From: Gammaproteobacteria bacterium
Lineage (GTDB): Bacteria > Pseudomonadota > Gammaproteobacteria > Steroidobacterales > Steroidobacteraceae
Length of the DNA stretch: 56,293 bases
Direction: 5' to 3'
NCBI GenBank assembly: GCA_021323735.1
Contig: JAJPKM010000049.1
Coordinates: 1 to 56,293, forward strand
Part shown: positions 8,052-16,399 of the stretch, one piece after another
How positions within the stretch are numbered: the first letter of the stretch is position 1
How the letters are laid out: each line of letters opens with the position of its first letter
The notes under the pieces: model-generated
What the model saw: the letters and a program-made list of their open reading frames with translations, nothing else
Database searches by the model: none
Told to the model about the DNA's origin: nothing
Made by a program: the position numbers and the translations under genes

Positions 8052-9185
8052 TTATAGCCCGTCGATCCAGGTGCGCTGCACCCGCAGGTCCTCGTCCAAC
8101 AGCGCCAGATTGGCACGGTAACCTGGGGCGATTCGGCCGAGTTCGCCGTCCAGTCCGAGGAATGCGGCCGGATACTCACTGGCCATGCGTGCGGCCTCGG
8201 CAATCTCGAGGTCGAGCAGAGATACGGCATTGCGCACGGCGGTGGCCATGTCGAGCCCCGTGCCGGCCAAGGTTCCGTTCTCGTCGCGGCACACGCCGTC
8301 TTTGACATGGATTGTGCGCCCCTGCAGTATGAAGCTCGGCTCCGGCGAACCCACGGGCGGCATGGCGTCGGTGACCAGCATGAACTTGTCATGACGCTTG
8401 CAGCGCAGCGCGAGTTTCAGCATGACCGGGTCCACATGGTGTCCATCGACGATGATGCCGCACCAAGTGTTTGCATCGAACAGCGCGGCGCCCGCGATTC
8501 CCGGTTCCCGCGGCGCGAGCGGCGCCATGGCATTGAACAAATGTGTGAAGCCGCGCACCCCGTGCGCGATCGCCGCCGAGATCTGCGCAAAATTTGCATC
8601 GCTGTGACCCGCGGAAATCAATATGCCCTTGGCGGCGAGCTGCGCAATCATCCCGGTGGTGGTCATTTCCGGCGCCAGCGTCAACACTGTGCATCCGCCG
8701 CGCAAGCTGCACAGCAATGAAATCACGCCATCGTCCAACCGACGCAGATGCTTGGGATCGTGCACGCCGCGGCGCGCCCAATTCAGGAACGGGCCTTCGA
8801 TGTGAATGCCGAGCGGACCCGGCAGACGGGCATCCAGCGAGGCTTGCACGGCGGCGATCGCCTGGCCGATGGTATCCAGATCATCGCTGATCAACGTAGG
8901 CAGGAATCCCGTGGTGCCGAATCGCCGGTGCGCCGCGCCTATGGCGCGGATCGAATCAAGACTGGGATCATCATTGAACAGCACGCCGCCGCCGCCGTTG
9001 ACCTGCACGTCGATGAAACCGGGCAGCAAAATATGTCCTTCCAGATCGACGATGACGGCATCGCGGCATCGCGGATCCCCTGGAGGAACGACGCCTTCGA
9101 TGCGGCCCGACGAAATCAGCACGGTTTGACCGCCGGCGATCCGCTCGCCGGTAAGAACCCGGCCGTTGACCAGTGCCGTGCGCAC
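8052..9185 (-). CDS. nagA: N-acetylglucosamine-6-phosphate deacetylase
   Basis: The enzyme hydrolyses GlcNAc-6-P to GlcN-6-P and acetate in the cytoplasm. Amidohydrolase features are seen: LLPGFIDVQVNGGGG near the N-terminus, HIEGPF (metal Glu), SAGHSDA, FTHLFNAMAPL, a DGHHVDP segment and LVTDAMPP with the catalytic Asp. I choose the GTG at 9185 (377 aa). It overlaps the nagB-II stop by one base (TAGTG) and has GGAG 8 bases upstream. An ATG at 9209 would add 8 residues. It is the third gene of the minus-strand nag operon. Confidence 0.95.
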   Translation of the reverse strand: MRTALVNGRVLTGERIAGGQTVLISSGRIEGVVPPGDPRCRDAVIVDLEGHILLPGFIDVQVNGGGGVLFNDDPSLDSIRAIGAAHRRFGTTGFLPTLISDDLDTIGQAIAAVQASLDARLPGPLGIHIEGPFLNWARRGVHDPKHLRRLDDGVISLLCSLRGGCTVLTLAPEMTTTGMIAQLAAKGILISAGHSDANFAQISAAIAHGVRGFTHLFNAMAPLAPREPGIAGAALFDANTWCGIIVDGHHVDPVMLKLALRCKRHDKFMLVTDAMPPVGSPEPSFILQGRTIHVKDGVCRDENGTLAGTGLDMATAVRNAVSLLDLEIAEAARMASEYPAAFLGLDGELGRIAPGYRANLALLDEDLRVQRTWIDGL

Positions 9186-10240
9186 TAAACGGTCTCCGTG
9201 ATCTTGCATAAATGCGGCGGACGATCGGGATCCTGACCTCGTCGCACGGCGAGGGAGGCGATCAGGCGGTAGGCGGCCTGCACCAGCAAAATGGGCGCGA
9301 TTTCCGCCGCCGCATCGATCGTGGGCAGCAGCGTGGCACCGGCAGCGTCGGCGGTACCGCCGCCCGCCAGCAAGGTCGGCACGCCGCGGCTGGCCAAGTC
9401 ACGGGCGAGTGTTTCCATCCCCTGTCGTGTGGCATCGGACTGGGCAAGCAGCAGTGCGGGAAATCCTTTGCGCAGCAGGGTGTACGGACCGTGCCGCAGC
9501 TCCGCGCTGCTGAATGCCTCGGCATGCAGTGCGCAGGTTTCCTTGCACTTGAGCGCCACTTCCTGCGCGGCGCCTAACCCTAAGCCGCGGCCCACCACAT
9601 ACAGGTTGTCCGCCGATTCGAGCACGGCCAGCGCCGCCGACCAGTCCAGCCGCCAGCTTCTGTCCATGAGGTCGGGCAGGGACGCGAGGGCCGCCTCGAG
9701 CACGGCGTCCTGCGTCCACGCCGCGACTACGCGGGCGATCCCAGCAAGCGATGCCAGGTAGGACTTGGTTGCCGCGACGCTCGTTTCCGGGCCGGCACGC
9801 AGCTCCACCGACAGATCCGCCGCCGCCATGAGCGGTGAATCGGCGCTGTTGCACGCTGCCAGAACCGTAGCGCCGGACGATTTCGCGGCCGCGACCGATG
9901 CCAGCAAGTCGGGACTGCGTCCCGATTGGGAAATGGCAATGAACAGACATCCGCGCACATCCTGGCTGATGCCGTACACCGAACTCACGGACGGAGCGGC
10001 CGACGCGGTCACCACGCGTGCGTGCGTTTCGATCAGATACTTGGCATAGGTCGCCGCATGATCCGAGCTGCCGCGGGCGCAGGTAATGACGGCACGCGGC
10101 TGCAACTTGCGCAGTGTCTCGCCAATTGCGGTGACGCTCGAGGCATCCTGCTGCAATTGGGCTCGCACGGCATTGGAAGCATCAGCGGCCTCCGCAAACA
10201 TGTGAGTCCGTTCCGCCGATGGTGAAACCGCCGCGCTCAA
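9185..10240 (-). CDS. nagB-II: Glucosamine-6-phosphate deaminase, SIS type (NagB-II)
   Basis: This 351-aa protein has two SIS sugar-isomerase domains and no glutaminase domain. It is the NagB-II form that converts GlcN-6-P to fructose-6-P and ammonia, unrelated to classical NagB. SIS signatures are ITCARGSSDHAATYAKYLIE and AISQSGRSPDLLA in the first domain, and VGRGLGLGAAQEVALKCKET and AEAFSSAELRHGP in the second. The reading frame begins at a TTG sharing four bases with the nagQ stop (TTGA). An ATG 13 codons later (MFAEAADAS) is an alternative start. It is coupled to nagQ and nagA by overlaps. Confidence 0.93.
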   Translation of the reverse strand: MSAAVSPSAERTHMFAEAADASNAVRAQLQQDASSVTAIGETLRKLQPRAVITCARGSSDHAATYAKYLIETHARVVTASAAPSVSSVYGISQDVRGCLFIAISQSGRSPDLLASVAAAKSSGATVLAACNSADSPLMAAADLSVELRAGPETSVAATKSYLASLAGIARVVAAWTQDAVLEAALASLPDLMDRSWRLDWSAALAVLESADNLYVVGRGLGLGAAQEVALKCKETCALHAEAFSSAELRHGPYTLLRKGFPALLLAQSDATRQGMETLARDLASRGVPTLLAGGGTADAAGATLLPTIDAAAEIAPILLVQAAYRLIASLAVRRGQDPDRPPHLCKITETV

Positions 10241-11010
10241 GTGCTGAGTTCGGCGACGAAGTCGTAGGTGTCGCCGCGATAGAACGACTGCGAGAATTCG
10301 ATGGCGCGCCCGTCGGGCAGCGAGCCCAATCGTTCCACCAGCAGTCCGGCATCGCCGGGCTTGGCCTTCAAAAGTTCGGCTTGATCCGACGTAATGAGCA
10401 CCGCGCGCAGCCTTTGCAAGGCGTGTACCGGTCGATGACCCGCGAGCTCCAAGGCCTCATACAGCGACGCATCGACCGCCTCGAGCGATGGCAGCGCCGT
10501 GGCGACAATGGTGGCGTATTCCAGTGCCATCGGTGCATCGTCCGCATAGCGAATACGATTGAAGCGAAACACCGGAGTCCCGGGACTCAATCGCAACGCC
10601 AATGCCTCTTCGGGCGTCACGGTCCCGGCAGCCCTTTTCAGCCACACGCTTCTGGGTGTACGGCCGCGAGCGCGCATGTCCTCGGAAAACGAGGTGAGCA
10701 TCGCAAAGTTCTTATCGACGCGCGCCGATACGAAATTGCCTGCACCTTGGCGCCTGACCAGCAGTCCATCGGCAACCAGTCCATCGAGCGCCTTGCGTAC
10801 CGTGATGCGCGAGACAGCGAAGTCCGCCGCCAGATCCCGCTCCGAGGGCAGCGCGTCGTCCGGGGCTAGAACTCGGCTGTCGATGGCTTTGCGCAGCACG
10901 CGCTGCAACTCCTGATACAGCGGCAAATTGCCCTGACCGTCGAGCGGACCGATTGCTTTGGCGAGTGATGACATAGGAGTGGACGTTAACTCTAGATTTT
11001 GGTTAGTCAT
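10237..11010 (-). CDS. nagQ: GntR/HutC-family repressor of GlcNAc use
   Basis: The 257-aa regulator has an N-terminal winged helix (LPSERDLAADFAVSRITVRKALDGLVADGLL, about residues 53-83) and a C-terminal UTRA ligand domain (from ~100: SFSEDMRARGRTPRSVWL ... ALEYATIVA ... YRGDTYDFVAEL). In NagQ-type regulators GlcNAc-6-P or GlcN-6-P is the expected inducer. It heads the nag catabolic operon and diverges from the TonB receptor gene. Matching motifs near both promoters (11021-11034 and 11141-11154) are likely operators. Start ATG 11010 lacks a clear ribosome-binding site; ATG 10974 is an alternative. Confidence 0.9.
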   Translation of the reverse strand: MTNQNLELTSTPMSSLAKAIGPLDGQGNLPLYQELQRVLRKAIDSRVLAPDDALPSERDLAADFAVSRITVRKALDGLVADGLLVRRQGAGNFVSARVDKNFAMLTSFSEDMRARGRTPRSVWLKRAAGTVTPEEALALRLSPGTPVFRFNRIRYADDAPMALEYATIVATALPSLEAVDASLYEALELAGHRPVHALQRLRAVLITSDQAELLKAKPGDAGLLVERLGSLPDGRAIEFSQSFYRGDTYDFVAELST

Positions 11011-11020
11011 TTCAATAATA

Positions 11021-11034
11021 CCAAATAAATACCA
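11021..11034 (-). promoter_or_regulatory. Operator-like motif, nagQ side
   Basis: Read on the minus strand the bases are TGGTATTTATTTGG, 11 bp before the nagQ ATG, continuing into another TTGGTATT. It matches 11/14 with the motif at 11141-11154. A NagQ binding site giving autoregulation is inferred. Confidence 0.5.
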
Positions 11035-11140
11035 CTATGAGAACAGTAGGAGAGATGTGTAATATCTAAATCAATGATTTTATTAATAAAGTAATTCTTA
11101 CCTGCTTTTTTATTACATGACACTGGCGAATTTATACAAT

Positions 11141-11154
11141 TGGTATTATATTGG
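11141..11154 (+). promoter_or_regulatory. Operator-like motif, TonB-receptor side
   Basis: TGGTATTATATTGG on the plus strand, about 86 bp before the receptor start and overlapping -10-like sequence TATTAT. It is the second copy of the motif on the nagQ flank, in inverted orientation and about 106 bp away. It is probably the NagQ operator for the uptake/PTS run. Confidence 0.5.
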
Positions 11155-11239
11155 GTCCTAATTGGTTCGGCTTCGGCCTAACCACCGAGCGGATACAAGT
11201 GAACTCTCTCATCAAAATTAGTCAGGACAGGGGGACGAC

Positions 11240-13999
11240 ATGAATCGGACAGGGGATATCTATATGAATCGGATCGCATTAGCGGTCAAGTCGGCTCTGG
11301 GGCTGGCGTTTCTGGTGCCGTCATCCATGGCGCTGGCGGCAACTGCCGCGCCTGACGACACAGCGCTCCAAGAGATTGTCGTTACCGGCATCCGTCAATC
11401 GGTTCAACTCTCGCTGGAGGCGAAGCGAGCGGCCGTTGGCCTCGAGGAAGTCATCTCCGCGGAAGATATCGGCAAGTTGCCGGACAAGAACATCGCGGAT
11501 TCATTGGCCCGGGTGCCGGGGATCACCACGAGTTCTGCCGGAGCCAATGAAGGCGGCTTCGATGAGAACGATCGAGTAAGCATGCGCGGCACGAATCCTA
11601 GCCTGACGCAGACGCTGATCAACGGCCACTATGTGGCTTCCGGGGACTGGTTCGTACTCGATCAAACCGGTACGGTCGGCCGCAGCGTGAGCTACACCTT
11701 ACTGCCGTCGGAAATAGTCAGCCAGGTAAGAGTCGAAAAGAGTTCCAGCGCTTCGCTGGTCGAAGGCGGCGTCGCGGGCTCCATCGACATCATCACGCGC
11801 AAGCCGCTGGATTTCGCCAACCCCTTCACGGTTCAAGCCTCGGCCGGCGCGGTTTACGCCACGCTCCCGAGCAAAACCGACGGGCAGTTCAGCGCACTCG
11901 GCGCGTGGAAAAATGATGCCAACAACTTCGGTGTCATGGTGCAGCTGTTTTCGGAAACCCGGCACCTGCGGCGCGACGGCAGCGAAATCTTGGGCTATGA
12001 AACCATTGCAGGCAAGGATGCCAAGGGCAATCCTACTCCGATTGCCGTGAGCAATCCGGACCTCGTGGGCGTGCAATACCCGGCGCTCATCGGCGCCACG
12101 GAGTTCACACAAAAGCGCGAGCGCAATGGCGGTTTATTCGATGTGGAATTCAGGCCGCTCGATGGTCTCACCTTCGATTTATCGGCGTTTTCATCACGCC
12201 TGCTCGCACCCAACTTGAACGACAACTATCTGTTTTTCGGGTCGAGAGTTCTAGCTCAAGGGAGCGGCCAGGCGCCTCTGCCCGGGTACACCGTTGCAGG
12301 GAATACGCTCACCTCTGCGACCTTTGCCCCGGTCGCCGGCACCGCCTACGGCGTGTACGACCAGATTTCGCGGCCTAGCTCGGAAGCCACGGCGCACTTC
12401 GTCGATCTCGACACCACCTGGAATACCACCGATTCCCTGTCGTTCTTGGGTCAAATAGGCTATTCATGGGGCGATGGTAAAACGCCGGAACAAGACGTTT
12501 CGGAGACCAATCCCGGCACCGGCGCTGGTGCAAGTTATCAGTTGAACGGCTTGGGAGCCGCGCCGAACTTCAGTTTCGGCAACACCAACAATTCCACTCC
12601 CACCCCGAACGGTGTTCCGGTTCCCTTCGGCTTCATATTCGGCGATCAGTTCGTGGATGTTAAAGACTCCGAAGAGTGGGCCAAGATCGACGCTACGTTT
12701 AAGCTTCAGTCAGATCTCTTTCGCGATCTGAAATTCGGCGTGCGATACGATAAGCATGATCGCACCTCGAACGGCGTGGTCGGCCAAGGCCCCACGGCTG
12801 CCGGGGGCACGGCGCCATATCCCACGGGATTCTCGAACTATCCGTCGAACTACGATACGTTCGGCGGCAATCATCCTTCCAACGTCTGGTTTTGGTCGCC
12901 CGGGCAACTCCAGGCCTACAACAGCCCGGCAAACGTGGTTCGAGATCCCGCGGTGCGCCTCGACTTCAATTCGATGTACGAGGTATTCGAAAAGGACACG
13001 GCGGGCTACGTGCAGGCCGACTTCAAGGGCAGCAACTGGGCAGGCAACGTCGGCGTGCGTGTGGTGCGCACCCAAGAAGATATTGTGAACTACACCGCGG
13101 TGAGTCCCACCACGCCGGGCTCGATCTTTTCTCTGTTCGGCCAGTTCATCGGAGTGCCCATCACGCACTCCTACACCGACGTCCTGCCGAGCTTCAATTT
13201 GAAGATCGACGTGGCACCGGATCTGGTGGCTCGATTCGCCGCGGCTGAGACCTTGACTCGCGCCGACTATTCACAGCTTGGCGGTGCCGTGAGCCTGTCG
13301 CCGCCGGGAACCCCGACCGGCATAGGCAGCGGTACGGGCGGCAATCCGGACCTCAAACCCATCTTGTCGAATAATTTCGATGCCGGAATCGAGTGGTATT
13401 TCGCCAGGCAATCATTGCTGTCGGCGACGCTCTTCTACATGGACTTGAAGAACTACGTGAGTTTCGGCTCGTCCGAGCGGGATATCTTTAGTTTCGGTAA
13501 TGGGTTTCTGGCGGGCGGCCAGACAGTGCGCTACTTGCTGAGCACGCCGGTCAACGCTCAGGGCCGTGTGGAAGGTGCCGAGTTCGCCTACCAGCAGGCG
13601 TTCACGGAGAACTTCGGATTCATCGGCAACTACACCTATGCCGACGCCCGGCAGACCTCGCTGATTACCAACGGAGATGCGCGCCTGGTGGGTACCTCGA
13701 AGAATACTTACAACGTTCAGGGCTACTTCGAGAACAAGGTGTTCAGTGCGCGAGTGGCGTACACCTACCGGTCTGCCTTCTTCAGCGGCCTGGATCGAAA
13801 TACGGCGTTCTCCCAGGAGGCAATTGGCACGCTGTCGGCTTCGCTGGTCTACAACATCAATCAGCAATTCTCGCTGCAGTTGGATGGACAGAATCTCAAT
13901 AATCCCATCCTGAAGTACGCTGCCATTAACGACGATCAGCCGCGCGCATTCTACAAAAACGGGGCTCAGTACTACCTGACCGCGCGCTTCAAGATGTAG
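11240..13999 (+). CDS. TonB-dependent receptor for GlcNAc/chitin oligosaccharides
   Basis: The 919-aa receptor has a signal peptide (NRIALAVKSALGLAFLVPSS to about AAT), a TonB-box-like LQEIVVTGI, a plug with the GKLPDKNIADSLARVPGI and GGVAGSIDIITRKPLDF signatures of the large Xanthomonas/Caulobacter carbohydrate-receptor subfamily, and a barrel closing with YLTARFKM. Its location between nagQ and the hexosaminidase/PTS genes makes a chitin-oligosaccharide or GlcNAc ligand likely. The start is ATG 11240 with AGGGGG 6-7 bases upstream; a second ATG at 11264 is possible. It is followed after 40 bp by the GH20 gene. Confidence 0.92.
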   Translation: MNRTGDIYMNRIALAVKSALGLAFLVPSSMALAATAAPDDTALQEIVVTGIRQSVQLSLEAKRAAVGLEEVISAEDIGKLPDKNIADSLARVPGITTSSAGANEGGFDENDRVSMRGTNPSLTQTLINGHYVASGDWFVLDQTGTVGRSVSYTLLPSEIVSQVRVEKSSSASLVEGGVAGSIDIITRKPLDFANPFTVQASAGAVYATLPSKTDGQFSALGAWKNDANNFGVMVQLFSETRHLRRDGSEILGYETIAGKDAKGNPTPIAVSNPDLVGVQYPALIGATEFTQKRERNGGLFDVEFRPLDGLTFDLSAFSSRLLAPNLNDNYLFFGSRVLAQGSGQAPLPGYTVAGNTLTSATFAPVAGTAYGVYDQISRPSSEATAHFVDLDTTWNTTDSLSFLGQIGYSWGDGKTPEQDVSETNPGTGAGASYQLNGLGAAPNFSFGNTNNSTPTPNGVPVPFGFIFGDQFVDVKDSEEWAKIDATFKLQSDLFRDLKFGVRYDKHDRTSNGVVGQGPTAAGGTAPYPTGFSNYPSNYDTFGGNHPSNVWFWSPGQLQAYNSPANVVRDPAVRLDFNSMYEVFEKDTAGYVQADFKGSNWAGNVGVRVVRTQEDIVNYTAVSPTTPGSIFSLFGQFIGVPITHSYTDVLPSFNLKIDVAPDLVARFAAAETLTRADYSQLGGAVSLSPPGTPTGIGSGTGGNPDLKPILSNNFDAGIEWYFARQSLLSATLFYMDLKNYVSFGSSERDIFSFGNGFLAGGQTVRYLLSTPVNAQGRVEGAEFAYQQAFTENFGFIGNYTYADARQTSLITNGDARLVGTSKNTYNVQGYFENKVFSARVAYTYRSAFFSGLDRNTAFSQEAIGTLSASLVYNINQQFSLQLDGQNLNNPILKYAAINDDQPRAFYKNGAQYYLTARFKM

Positions 14000-14039
14000 G
14001 CCGGCTTGGAACAGGCCTGTGCGTGCGGCATGAGTTAGA

Positions 14040-16388
14040 GTGTCAAGCGTGCGGCAGAACTCCAGGATGGTACAAGGGGCGAGGGCGGCGGTTTTCACCG
14101 TTGCCCTTGCCATTGGCACACGGCCGGCAAACGCGCAGCAGGCCGACATCATACCGTTGCCCGCGACGATCATTCCCGGCACCGGCACGTTCCAGCTGAA
14201 TGCGGCGACGGCCATGCAAGTGCCGCAAGGTGACCGCAAGGCCTCGAGCGCGGCTCGGTATCTCGCCGGATTGTGGATGCGCTCCAACGGACTGACGCTG
14301 GCCGTATCCTCGAAAGCGCCCGGCAACTCATCCGACGCGCACATTGTGTTTCGCTCGGAACCGGGATTCGGACCCGAGGCGTATCGGCTCGAGGTGGCGC
14401 CGACAGGCATTACCGTGTCGGCGACCACCGATGCGGGGCTATTCTACGGCGCGGCCACGCTTTGGCAGCTCTTGCCCCCCGGCCGCGATGCCGCAACCAT
14501 CCCGGCGCAAACCATCATCGATGAACCCCGATATCCCTGGCGCGGGCTCATGCTCGATTCCGCGCGGCACTTTCAATCGCCGGGCTTCGTGCGTGCCATG
14601 ATCGACTGGATGTCCTGGCACAAGTTGAACGTGCTGCACTGGCATCTGACCGACGATCAGGGCTGGCGCCTGCAAATACGCAAGTATCCGCGGCTAACCT
14701 CGGTAGGGGCTTGGCGCATCCCGGCCCAAGTTCCCGGAGTGCCGGCACCGAACCCTTACGGTGGCTACTACACTCAGGATGACGTGCGTGCCATCGTCGC
14801 CTATGCGCGTAGTCGGCATGTGCTCATCGTTCCGGAGATCGACATGCCGGGACATGCGCAGGCGGCCATTGCCGCCTACCCTGAACTTGGCGCCGCCCCG
14901 GATGCACGCTCGCTGCCGGTCTCCAATAGATGGGGCGTGCACTCGCACCTGTTCAATCTTGAACCCGCCACCTTCGAGTTCCTCGACAACGTTCTTACCG
15001 AGGTGCTGCAGTTATTCCCGTCGCCCTACATTCATATCGGCGGAGATGAGGCGGTGAAGGATGAATGGAACACCTCCCCGGTCGTGCAAGCGCGGGCTCG
15101 GCGGCTCGGCATTCACGACGCCGATGCCATGCAGACCTATTTCACGCAGCGGATCGGCCGGTTCCTGAGCCGCCATGGCAGGCGCCCGGTGGGCTGGGAC
15201 GAAATCATGCAACCCGGCTTGCCGAGCGATGCCGTGGTCATGGCATGGCATGGTGCCACGGCGGCGCGTGCGGCCGCCCTGCGCGGCAATGACACGGTGC
15301 TGGCGCCGGACCCGGCATTGTATTTCGATCATCGGCAAAGCGTGCTGGCGTATGAGCCGCCGGGCCGGCTACCGGTTATTTCGCTCGAGGACGTGTATCG
15401 TTTCGAACCGCATGACCTTAAGCTCACCGAGATCCAGCAGCGACACATTCTCGGTCTTCAGGCCGACCTGTGGTCCGAGCACATCAAGACCGTACAGCGG
15501 CTCGAATGGATGGCTTTGCCACGGGCCGCGGCGCTCGCCGAGGTCGGCTGGTCTCGGACGCCGCGCAGCTGGCCCGATTTCCTACGTCGCTTGGCGGCGA
15601 TGTCGGTGCGCTACCGTGCCTTCGGGATCGACTATGCGGACAGTGTGTTCGGCATCGACGCACGGTTTGCACGCACCGCCGGTGGTATCCGCGTGACGCT
15701 CTCGAACGGACGCGAGCTCAAAGACGCCGAGCTCACGACCGATATTCATTATACCTTGGACGGTCGACAGCCGAGTGCGGCATCCGCGCCGTACGTGGCA
15801 CCCGTGCTCGTTGCGCCCGGCACGCTGATTTCCGCTGCCACATTCCTAGGGCAAGACCCGGTGTCGCGTACTTGGAGCGCGCGCGTCGATGAGCACGCGG
15901 GCACGCGGCGCAGCAGCCACGAACTCGACCTGTGCAGCGACGGCGTCGGTCTATTGCTCGAGCCAGGCGGGAATCGCGGCGATGCGCCACTCGCGGGCGA
16001 GGCACCACTGAACCTCGATGTACCGCTCGCTGTCGACATCATGAACCCCTGCTGGATTTACCGCGATGTCGAGCTGGAGCAGGGCGCACGAGTGCTCGCC
16101 GCCGTGGCCGCGCTGCCGTTCAACTTTGAACTGGGCGCCGATACCGCCAAGATTCGCGTCGGCGATAATAGAACGCCGCAGGGCGAGCTCGAGGTGCATG
16201 TTGACGGCTGTGAGACCATGCCCTTGAGTGTGCTCCCGCTCGCGCCGGCATCCGTGCATGAGGGCATCACGGTGTTACCTGCGCTGGCATTGCCGCCGCT
16301 TCCGGGCCGCCACGATGTTTGCCTCAGGTTCGCTCGGCCCAGTCTCGATCCGTTGTGGGCGCTCGACTGGGTAGAGATTGGAGACTAG
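14040..16388 (+). CDS. Secreted beta-N-acetylhexosaminidase (GH20)
   Basis: The 782-aa enzyme removes terminal GlcNAc from chitin oligosaccharides in the periplasm. The signal peptide ends near NAQQA (residue ~33). An N-terminal GH20b-like domain (~35-165) precedes the TIM barrel (~167-520), with YPWRGLMLDSARHF, LHWHLTDDQGW, VPEIDMPGHAQA and the catalytic pair Asp336-Glu337 in HIGGDEA. After ~540 there is a chitobiase-type C-terminal segment (ELTTDIHYTLDGRQP) and a further beta-rich domain (~620-782) that may bind sugar. The start is GTG at 14040; ATG at residue 10 is an alternative. It precedes the PTS fusion gene by 11 bp. Confidence 0.93.
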   Translation: MSSVRQNSRMVQGARAAVFTVALAIGTRPANAQQADIIPLPATIIPGTGTFQLNAATAMQVPQGDRKASSAARYLAGLWMRSNGLTLAVSSKAPGNSSDAHIVFRSEPGFGPEAYRLEVAPTGITVSATTDAGLFYGAATLWQLLPPGRDAATIPAQTIIDEPRYPWRGLMLDSARHFQSPGFVRAMIDWMSWHKLNVLHWHLTDDQGWRLQIRKYPRLTSVGAWRIPAQVPGVPAPNPYGGYYTQDDVRAIVAYARSRHVLIVPEIDMPGHAQAAIAAYPELGAAPDARSLPVSNRWGVHSHLFNLEPATFEFLDNVLTEVLQLFPSPYIHIGGDEAVKDEWNTSPVVQARARRLGIHDADAMQTYFTQRIGRFLSRHGRRPVGWDEIMQPGLPSDAVVMAWHGATAARAAALRGNDTVLAPDPALYFDHRQSVLAYEPPGRLPVISLEDVYRFEPHDLKLTEIQQRHILGLQADLWSEHIKTVQRLEWMALPRAAALAEVGWSRTPRSWPDFLRRLAAMSVRYRAFGIDYADSVFGIDARFARTAGGIRVTLSNGRELKDAELTTDIHYTLDGRQPSAASAPYVAPVLVAPGTLISAATFLGQDPVSRTWSARVDEHAGTRRSSHELDLCSDGVGLLLEPGGNRGDAPLAGEAPLNLDVPLAVDIMNPCWIYRDVELEQGARVLAAVAALPFNFELGADTAKIRVGDNRTPQGELEVHVDGCETMPLSVLPLAPASVHEGITVLPALALPPLPGRHDVCLRFARPSLDPLWALDWVEIGD

Positions 16389-16399
16389 GAGCCTATCCT

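Noticed and set aside
14003-14024. Short GGCC/GGCC stem between the nag TonB receptor and hexosaminidase
   Set aside because: It has only 4-5 base pairs and no U-run, so it is too weak to call a terminator inside a likely operon.
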